Below are positions 9,101 to 12,483 of a stretch of DNA of 12,483 bases, piece after piece; position 1 is the stretch's first letter; each line of letters begins with the position of its first letter. This stretch comes from CAVALG01 sp963656085 (GTDB lineage Bacteria > Bacillota > Clostridia > Oscillospirales > Acutalibacteraceae): NCBI GenBank assembly GCA_963656085.1, contig CAVKHV010000044.1, forward strand, positions 1-12,483, written 5' to 3'. Under the pieces are notes generated by a model. The model worked only from the letters and a program-made list of their open reading frames with translations, had not been told where the DNA came from and made no database searches. The position numbers and the translations under genes were made by a program.

Positions 9101-9563
9101 AATATCCGGATTTATCTTTTGCCAGCACAACGCCCGAAAGCGAAGCCGCAACCGTACCCGTAGGCCGATAATTCGTTTCAAACCCACCGTTTATTTTAAA
9201 CGCCTTGGGCGCAACCTCCTTACCGTCTTTAACCATATTATCTACCACAACTGCCTGTGTATTGTTACCGGGGCGGTATTTTGAGGTGTTGCTGTTGCCG
9301 TAAAGATAAAACCCAAGATTTTGGCGGTCATTATAATTTAAATATTCATTGTCATATTTACCGAAACGATCTTGGCTGATAATAAAATTAGACATTGCCA
9401 TTGTTTCGTAATAGTCCGTTTTACCGCCTACGCTTGAATAGTTCCAGCAATAGTTACCGCCACTTATAGCATCTGCCGAAACTGCACTTAAAGGAAACGA
9501 CGTAATTACCATTACAATAACGAGTGATAGCAGCACAGAAAAAATACGCTTAAATATCTTCAA
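5715..9563 (-). CDS. Secreted non-catalytic dockerin protein with Cys-repeat arrays and three beta-rich domains
   Basis: A 1282-residue exported protein. Residues 1-30 are a signal peptide (basic start, hydrophobic core, likely cleavage after AVSA). Two diverged long domains follow at about 37-362 and 366-685, aligning at LNYNDR/LNYDRT, PKAFKINGG/PTSFKMNGG and KFGYAY/RFGYMC. Next come a four-unit Cys-repeat array (693-850), a shorter relative of the same domain (855-1086), a three-unit array (1091-1209) and a type I dockerin (1213-1272). No catalytic motif was recognised. The dockerin implies attachment to a cohesin-bearing scaffold outside the cell; the beta-rich domains may bind polysaccharide, which is inference. 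The start is TTG at 9563, 7 nt after GGAGGG, with no better ATG. It lies 76 bp behind the esterase gene and probably shares its transcript. Its last 452 bp are identical to the end of that gene. Confidence 0.88.
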   Translation of the reverse strand: MKIFKRIFSVLLSLVIVMVITSFPLSAVSADAISGGNYCWNYSSVGGKTDYYETMAMSNFIISQDRFGKYDNEYLNYNDRQNLGFYLYGNSNTSKYRPGNNTQAVVVDNMVKDGKEVAPKAFKINGGFETNYRPTGTVAASLSGVVLAKDKSGYYTYHPYISSGGTVYAAFLYSPVNEESSSDRLEAISTTNAVSGRFFISDIPIVSAEYNGKSISVTEVSGGQSLANSGKFAKLANAFAESGIIPADKTVPEAFATADYADVTIDYNAGVSGGTITLNYAINYKFASGNIISFRMAPLVITASGYKIGSATAETVYSSEDYNNSKYEHTDFKQKFGYAYCMLDRSNSQGFATVNSASVSTATETREYKYDSATTGYKDYSDTKSNAVVFNAAGYGGFDTKMLNYDRTARLAFYTYVQESNYRITNKIQGVALDDIGGEAPTSFKMNGGYYATNRERIGGAYFPGIIAASDDSGYYGYNCSLDKSGRLSANFIYIASSNPTDRVATTGITTSNRFFVITVMKIASSSYNGKKIDEGTAPINTELYKSNSYLAMYVNGLAYAGLIPATSVISTENSSYESQRYTADYNMKNEDGKIIIDFSVSYKYDNGDVLTVNYYPLVMTSDSYSFNNGTDIKYAESPNSVYKQEGLSHENFSARFGYMCYVTSGMDLDAYSTVNYAKLSFTDTEIADNTDCKHTSIKTVPATAATCTEDGIGEREVCRYCGKLIKDNAVIKALGHYLKTDKKEPTCTVAGAETTYCTRCDYRSVVSIPAKGHNVENMGILKEPTCTAVGRKSGTCTVCQKNITENIPKLGHSFGEWEITEKPTYTKTGTKTHICVRCSVKETIKIPILNKETVYNWDFTSAENGENDFNDFMSKSTRSSTDAKNTYGVGTSSEYNYSWNKDSLTLGYTSVARNNPAAIAMINSPEGLIPKSFEVTSHYEYGSAPGMIIAETDGAVLGVNLVGHNNSFCVFFYGKGRNGGMGGGNIPNRKLASNFFNKNTATVNYKVVDITDGVYAIAITTYAADGTQLDSKLVTVSLNNDNADINYGIGSVGRTSFGTFIYSTDMFRQENTYKIDAVNAVYYEAAENDCKHTATVKLDGSEPTCSEAGRGPQTVCKDCGERVSGGEVIKAPLGHDYKTVTVESTCEKAGTTTTTCSRCDYKDVKTLPLKEHTRSEWITDTPATATENGSKHIECTVCHKVLETAIIPKVKMLTGDVNGDGKITIDDAVEVLRYGAEITELSNEALAAADVNGDGNVNINDVILILQYDSEIISEFPVNKK
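5748..5927 (-). other. Type I dockerin domain (1282-aa protein)
   Basis: Residues 1213-1272. It has two calcium-binding EF-hand-like loops with D-x-N-x-D-G and a closing Asp at position 12: D1217-D1228 and D1251-D1262. Each is followed by a hydrophobic helix. Loop positions 10-11, which set cohesin choice in Clostridium thermocellum (usually Ser-Thr), are Ile-Asp and Ile-Asn here. Confidence 0.93.
5937..6293 (-). repeat. Cys-repeat array 2 of the 1282-aa protein (three units)
   Basis: Units have the pattern H-x10-12-C-x9-10-C-x2-C: H1093/C1106/C1117/C1120 (with an extra C1091) and H1136/C1147/C1157/C1160. The last unit has H1173, W1178 and A1186 in place of the first Cys, then C1196/C1199. 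The first unit is distinct from its counterpart in the 882-aa protein; the other two lie in the identical segment. Confidence 0.85.
6306..7001 (-). other. Beta-rich domain of unknown family, short form (1282-aa protein)
   Basis: Residues 855-1086, between the two Cys-repeat arrays. It starts with YNWDF (856-860), has NSPEGLIPKSFEV (924-936) in the middle and ends near IDAVNAVYY. The matching domain of the 882-aa protein has YDWNY and NTPTGFEPYKFTM at the same points, so the two are homologous. Alternating hydrophobic strands suggest a beta-sandwich; no named family is claimed. Confidence 0.6.
7014..7487 (-). repeat. Cys-repeat array 1 of the 1282-aa protein (four units)
   Basis: Four units: H695/C708/C719/C722 (plus C693), H737/C748/C758/C761, H774/C787/C797/C800, and a final H813 with W818, Y826 replacing the first Cys, then C836/C839. 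Spacings are nearly constant. Such H/C arrays are common in Clostridia surface proteins and may hold metal or disulfides. Confidence 0.85.
7509..9455 (-). repeat. Tandem pair of diverged long beta-rich domains (1282-aa protein)
   Basis: Residues 37-362 and 366-685 are two copies of one domain of about 320 residues. Landmarks in copy 1 / copy 2: CWNY / YKYD, YLNYNDR / MLNYDRT, P119-x2-F122 / P441-x2-F444, KSGYYTY / DSGYYGY, SGRFF / SNRFF, SAEYNGK / SSSYNGK, SGIIPA / AGLIPA, YKFASGN / YKYDNGD, FGYAY / FGYMC, TVNSA / TVNYA. Many positions have diverged, so this is an old duplication, unlike the identical 3' repeat. Confidence 0.8.
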
Positions 9564-9577
9564 TATTTATCCCTCCG
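9561..9577 (-). promoter_or_regulatory. Ribosome binding site and TTG start of the 1282-aa gene
   Basis: CGGAGGG on the minus strand (9571-9577), 7 nt, then TTG (9561-9563) leading straight into the signal peptide MKIFKR. There is no ATG or GTG in frame near it, so the TTG start is well supported. Confidence 0.82.
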
Positions 9578-9599
9578 AGTTATAGATATTACAGAAGTG

Positions 9600-9620
9600 A
9601 ACCTCCGTCTGCCGGAGGTT
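9600..9620 (-). promoter_or_regulatory. Intergenic hairpin between the two dockerin genes, possible RBS-sequestering switch
   Basis: Perfect 8-bp stem, AACCTCCG and CGGAGGTT, with a 5-nt loop (9608-9612). It is not followed by a T-run, so it is a poor terminator. Its 5' arm CCTCCG is also exactly complementary to CGGAGG in the ribosome site of the downstream gene at 9572-9577, so two pairings compete. Alternatives are a partial terminator or an mRNA stability element. Confidence 0.5.
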
Positions 9621-9639
9621 CCGACATTAGTGTTGCTCT

Positions 9640-10091
9640 TTATTTCTTATTCACGGGGAATTCGGAGATTATTTCCGAATCGTATTGCAGAATAAGTATT
9701 ACGTCATTTATATTGACATTGCCGTCGCCGTTTACGTCGGCTGCCGCAAGTGCTTCATTGCTTAACTCCGTTATTTCCGCCCCATACCTCAGTACCTCAA
9801 CAGCGTCATCTATGGTTATTTTACCGTCGCCGTTTACATCGCCCGTAAGCATTTTAACCTTTGGTATAATTGCGGTTTCAAGCACCTTATGGCAAACGGT
9901 ACACTCGATATGTTTGCTGCCGTTCTCGGTTGCGGTTGCCGGGGTGTCTGTTATCCACTCGCTGCGTGTATGTTCTTTAAGCGGTAATGTTTTAACATCC
10001 TTATAGTCGCAGCGTGAGCAGGTTGTTGTTGTAGTTCCCGCTTTTTCACAGGTTGACTCTACCGTTACGGTCTTATAATCATGACCGAGCG
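9640..10091 (-). repeat. 452-bp perfect direct repeat, copy 2
   Basis: Identical to 5715-6166. Beyond 10091 the two genes still encode similar residues (the CGxxxSGGExIKA stretch) but the DNA differs at once, and copy 1 carries one extra codon (KAPLGH against KALGH) exactly at the border. Confidence 0.95.
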
Positions 10092-12288
10092 CTTTTATTG
10101 TCTCACCGCCCGAAATATGAGCGCCGCAATCGGCACAGACTACTTCTTCGGTCTTTCCTGCTGCCACACAGGTTGCAGGAATTTTATCTATTATTTTGGT
10201 ATTTTGATGTTTGCAGTTCTCACTTGTACATTTAATATACTCGGATTTTACAGAATAATATCTTGAATTGAAATTATAGGTTCCTATACCCCAATAACTT
10301 CTTGCAAGCCCGAACATAGGTGTGAAAGAAGTAATACTGTCATCAATTTTTGCAAAGTCATCCGCGGTAATTGTTATGGGCTCTGCGTCGGCAGAGTATG
10401 TTGCGTTTTGAAGTTTGCTGTAATAAGTTGATTTAACAGCTACCGTAACGGAACTTCCGTTTGCGGTTACCGTATATGTGTGCGTAAGATTAGCAACATT
10501 TGAAGCACCTATATCCGCTACATTCATAGCGTCCTTATATTGATTGGAACCGGTATATACCCCGTTTTTTGACAGATTAAGCGGTTTTCTGAGCAATATT
10601 TTTCCGCTTTGATCCTGCATAATCAAATATGCGCCGCGACAGCCGTTACTTTCGGTCACAGAAACAACCCACACAAAGCACGGTTTGCTCACTGCAGAAT
10701 CGCCGCTGCCGTAGGTTATATTTCCTATAACCGCTGCGCCTGCGCCCGCACTGTCGCCATTGCTGCCTCCTGCATTATTCGGGGCAGTCATAGTAAATTT
10801 ATATGGTTCAAATCCCGTAGGAGTGTTGAAAAGCACTGATGTATACTCAGGATTTGCCGGAATTTGCAAATATCCGGCGGCGTTGTATGTTACTTTATCG
10901 GCAGAAGTACCCGGAATTACGGCTGAATTTTCGAGTGTTGACGCCGCAACCGTTTCCCCGACACTTTTATCCGCATAATTCCAATCGTATGCAGTACCCT
11001 CTTTTAAAGGTAATATATATTGAAGCACATTCCCGTAACAGTCTTTACATGTGCCTTTCCTTTGCCCTGCTTCAGAATAGGTCGGTTCCGTAATAATTTC
11101 CCATTTACCTACATTATGTGATGCGGGTATAGGTACGGAATAGCTGCTGCTGCAGCGTGAGCAGGTGTATTTTATGTTTCCATCGGTCGTACAGGTTTTT
11201 GGGGTTGTAACCGCGGTATAATTATGGTCAAGCGGGTCAACCTTATTATTTATAAGAACATATCCGCAAACCGTGCAGGTGTTGGTAGTATATCCGCCTG
11301 TTGTGCAGGTTGCTTCGGTTGTCACACTTTTGTAAGTATGGCTTGAATAATCATAATTATATTTTTTAACATATCCGCATTTTGAACAAACCCTGTATGT
11401 ATAGCCCGAATAGCAGGTTTTTTTAACCGTATCTTCTTCGCCGTAGGTGTGTGTTGCACAGGGGCGGTCGTTGTCATCACGGTCATATTTTTGCGAAAAC
11501 AGCCATGTTATATACTCGGGATGTTTTTCAACATACTCCCAAGCCTCGTGCCCCCAACCGTCAAGTTCATCATATTTAAGTCTGTTATCCGCAAATTGGC
11601 GTATGGCTTTTACCATAACGGGAGTGCTTGTCGCAAAGTCGACAACCTTGTCTTTATTGCCGTGCAGCGTCCATATCGGTATTTTTGAAAGAATTTCAGC
11701 CTTTGCAGGGTCGCCCGCACCGCATATCGGCAAAGCAGCCGCAAAGACAGACGGATGGCGTGTTATTAAATCCCATGTTCCGTATCCGCCCATAGAAAGA
11801 CCCATTGCATACACACGGTCATTATCAGCAGAATATGTTTCTTTTATATGCTCTATAAGCTGAATAACGGTTTTCAGCTGATCGGTTTCGGGCAGTTCGT
11901 CAGAACTGTAGCAACCGTCAACGCCTACGGCGTCTACCCATCTTTTATTCGGCGGGCACTGCGGCGCAATTACTATCGCATCGTGCAATTCACTCGTTTC
12001 CGAAGCAAAAAGATCGTCGATAAACACACTTAACTGTTTGTTGTTATCCGAGCCACGCGCATCTAAACCGTGCAAAAAGACGACAACCGGATATTTTTTT
12101 GTTTCGTCGTAATTTTCGGGTATGTGCAGTCTGTACCCAAGTTTAATTTCACCCTCAAAGGTGTGTTTTTCAAAGGCTGTATAAACATCGGTATTAACTG
12201 CCGACACCGTAAACACACCGGCAAATACCGTTGTTATCAGGGATATTGCCGCTATGATTGCCGTAATTTTTTTAATTACTCTGTTCAT
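9640..12288 (-). CDS. Secreted dockerin-bearing esterase (CE1/COG4099-like) with Cys-repeat arrays
   Basis: An 882-residue exported protein. Residues 1-30 are a signal peptide. An alpha/beta-hydrolase domain spans about 36-268: YPVVVFLHGLDARGSDN (66-82), nucleophile elbow GLSMGGYG with Ser165, Asp213 in HGNKDKVV and His247 in GWGHEAW. This resembles PHB-depolymerase/feruloyl-esterase-like and COG4099 'predicted peptidase' enzymes. Then come a four-unit Cys-repeat array (277-427), a beta-rich domain (433-687), a three-unit array (692-809) and a dockerin (813-872). In dockerin proteins such a domain usually removes acetyl or feruloyl groups from plant cell-wall polysaccharide; the substrate is inferred. 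The ATG follows AGGAGA (12296-12301) by 7 nt. It is upstream of the 1282-aa gene and shares its exact C-terminus. Confidence 0.9.
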   Translation of the reverse strand: MNRVIKKITAIIAAISLITTVFAGVFTVSAVNTDVYTAFEKHTFEGEIKLGYRLHIPENYDETKKYPVVVFLHGLDARGSDNNKQLSVFIDDLFASETSELHDAIVIAPQCPPNKRWVDAVGVDGCYSSDELPETDQLKTVIQLIEHIKETYSADNDRVYAMGLSMGGYGTWDLITRHPSVFAAALPICGAGDPAKAEILSKIPIWTLHGNKDKVVDFATSTPVMVKAIRQFADNRLKYDELDGWGHEAWEYVEKHPEYITWLFSQKYDRDDNDRPCATHTYGEEDTVKKTCYSGYTYRVCSKCGYVKKYNYDYSSHTYKSVTTEATCTTGGYTTNTCTVCGYVLINNKVDPLDHNYTAVTTPKTCTTDGNIKYTCSRCSSSYSVPIPASHNVGKWEIITEPTYSEAGQRKGTCKDCYGNVLQYILPLKEGTAYDWNYADKSVGETVAASTLENSAVIPGTSADKVTYNAAGYLQIPANPEYTSVLFNTPTGFEPYKFTMTAPNNAGGSNGDSAGAGAAVIGNITYGSGDSAVSKPCFVWVVSVTESNGCRGAYLIMQDQSGKILLRKPLNLSKNGVYTGSNQYKDAMNVADIGASNVANLTHTYTVTANGSSVTVAVKSTYYSKLQNATYSADAEPITITADDFAKIDDSITSFTPMFGLARSYWGIGTYNFNSRYYSVKSEYIKCTSENCKHQNTKIIDKIPATCVAAGKTEEVVCADCGAHISGGETIKALGHDYKTVTVESTCEKAGTTTTTCSRCDYKDVKTLPLKEHTRSEWITDTPATATENGSKHIECTVCHKVLETAIIPKVKMLTGDVNGDGKITIDDAVEVLRYGAEITELSNEALAAADVNGDGNVNINDVILILQYDSEIISEFPVNKK
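9673..9852 (-). other. Type I dockerin domain (882-aa esterase)
   Basis: Residues 813-872, identical in protein and DNA to the dockerin of the 1282-aa protein, so both proteins should recognise the same cohesin. Calcium loops are D817-D828 and D851-D862. Confidence 0.93.
9862..10215 (-). repeat. Cys-repeat array 2 of the esterase (three units)
   Basis: Units: H694/C707/C718/C721 (plus C692), H736/C747/C757/C760, and a final unit H773 with W778, A786 in place of Cys, then C796/C799. Confidence 0.85.
10228..10992 (-). other. Beta-rich domain of unknown family (882-aa esterase)
   Basis: Residues 433-687, between two Cys-repeat arrays. It has YDWNY (434-438), YLQIPANPEYTSVLFN, and NTPTGFEPYKFTM (488-500), matching the short domain of the 1282-aa protein in order and spacing. 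A Gly/Ser/Ala-rich loop is at 506-518. Binding to a glycan is possible but unproven. Confidence 0.6.
11008..11460 (-). repeat. Cys-repeat array 1 of the esterase (four units)
   Basis: Units: H280/C292/C301/C304 (plus C277), H317/C328/C338/C341, H355/C366/C376/C379, and a final H391 with W396, Y404 in place of the first Cys, then C414/C417. It links the catalytic domain to the beta-rich domain. Confidence 0.85.
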
Positions 12289-12353
12289 CTTGTATTCTCC
12301 TGTGATTTTCGCCGTGCGGTTAGGTCGGCGATATCCATATCATATGCAATTTA

Positions 12354-12359
12354 ATTATA
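12354..12359 (-). promoter_or_regulatory. Candidate -10 box for the dockerin operon
   Basis: A perfect TATAAT on the minus strand in an AT-rich stretch, giving a leader of nearly 60 nt before the esterase ATG. No good -35 lies 16-18 bp upstream (GTGCAT or TGTGCA), so an activator or another sigma factor may be needed. A 5-bp hairpin (CGCCG/CGGCG, 12310-12330) sits in the leader. The rest of 12302-12439 holds no gene that I can see. Confidence 0.4.
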
Positions 12360-12439
12360 TATTCGAGTGCGTGTAAATGCACATCTTATTTTTAAGTTAG
12401 CACTATTTTGACATTAAAGTTACTTCTTCTGACGACACG

Positions 12440-12469
12440 CGACGGCATTGTCATAAGGCAATGCCGCCG
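12440..12469. other. Hairpin upstream of the dockerin operon
   Basis: CGGCATTG (12443-12450) and CAATGCCG (12459-12466) form an 8-bp stem. It extends inward by one wobble and one C-G pair to an ATAA loop, and outward past one mismatch. The plus-strand side runs into GTTGTTTTG. It could end a transcript entering from the right, but the minus strand lacks a T-run, so the role is open. Confidence 0.4.
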
Positions 12470-12483
12470 GAAGTGTTGTTTTG

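Noticed and set aside
9600..9620. Intergenic hairpin as a normal intrinsic terminator of the esterase gene
   Set aside because: The stem is only 8 bp and is followed by CACTTCTG rather than a T-run; no promoter for the downstream gene is visible in the remaining spacer, so read-through is needed.
5715..10091. The 452-bp repeat as an insertion sequence or transposon pair
   Set aside because: The repeats are coding, in frame, end at stop codons, and show no terminal inverted repeats, transposase gene or target-site duplication.

Overview
The window reads as chromosome from an endospore-forming, fibre-degrading Firmicute of the class Clostridia, most likely a gut or rumen Ruminococcaceae/Oscillospiraceae relative. 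The evidence is the spoVAC-spoVAD pair, purine-rich ribosome binding sites, one well-supported TTG start, and two large secreted proteins ending in type I dockerins. No rRNA, tRNA, transposase, phage gene or CRISPR array was seen.

Left part (1-5700): ordinary core and metabolic genes in alternating orientation. A cytoplasmic M14 zinc carboxypeptidase (minus) diverges from a two-gene operon (plus) of an alpha/beta-hydrolase esterase and an ADP-ribose-type Nudix hydrolase, translationally coupled by an ATGA overlap. The operon converges on an APC-family amino-acid permease (minus), with a perfect 16-bp hairpin between them that can terminate both. The permease has a clear sigma-A promoter and diverges from spoVAC-spoVAD (plus), which handle dipicolinic acid in the forespore. 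spoVAE does not follow; a bidirectional terminator closes the pair directly after spoVAD.

Right part (5715-12483): a minus-strand pair of secreted multidomain proteins, probably one transcript. The upstream gene (882 aa) is signal peptide, CE1/COG4099-like esterase, Cys-repeat array, beta-rich domain, Cys-repeat array, dockerin. The downstream gene (1282 aa, TTG start) has no recognisable catalytic domain: signal peptide, two long copies of a beta-rich domain, Cys-repeat array, a third shorter copy of that domain, Cys-repeat array, dockerin. Both should dock onto the same cohesin, so the pair looks like an esterase plus a non-catalytic, possibly substrate-binding, partner for a cellulosome- or amylosome-like complex whose scaffoldin is elsewhere.

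The most notable features lie in this pair. (1) The last 452 bp of both genes, ending exactly at the stop codon, are identical base for base. (2) An unrecognised beta-rich domain occurs four times. (3) The H-x11-13-C-x9-11-C-x2-C repeats form four arrays, each ending in a unit that has gained a Trp and lost the first Cys. (4) The short intergenic hairpin contains an anti-Shine-Dalgarno arm that could also pair with the ribosome binding site of the downstream gene.
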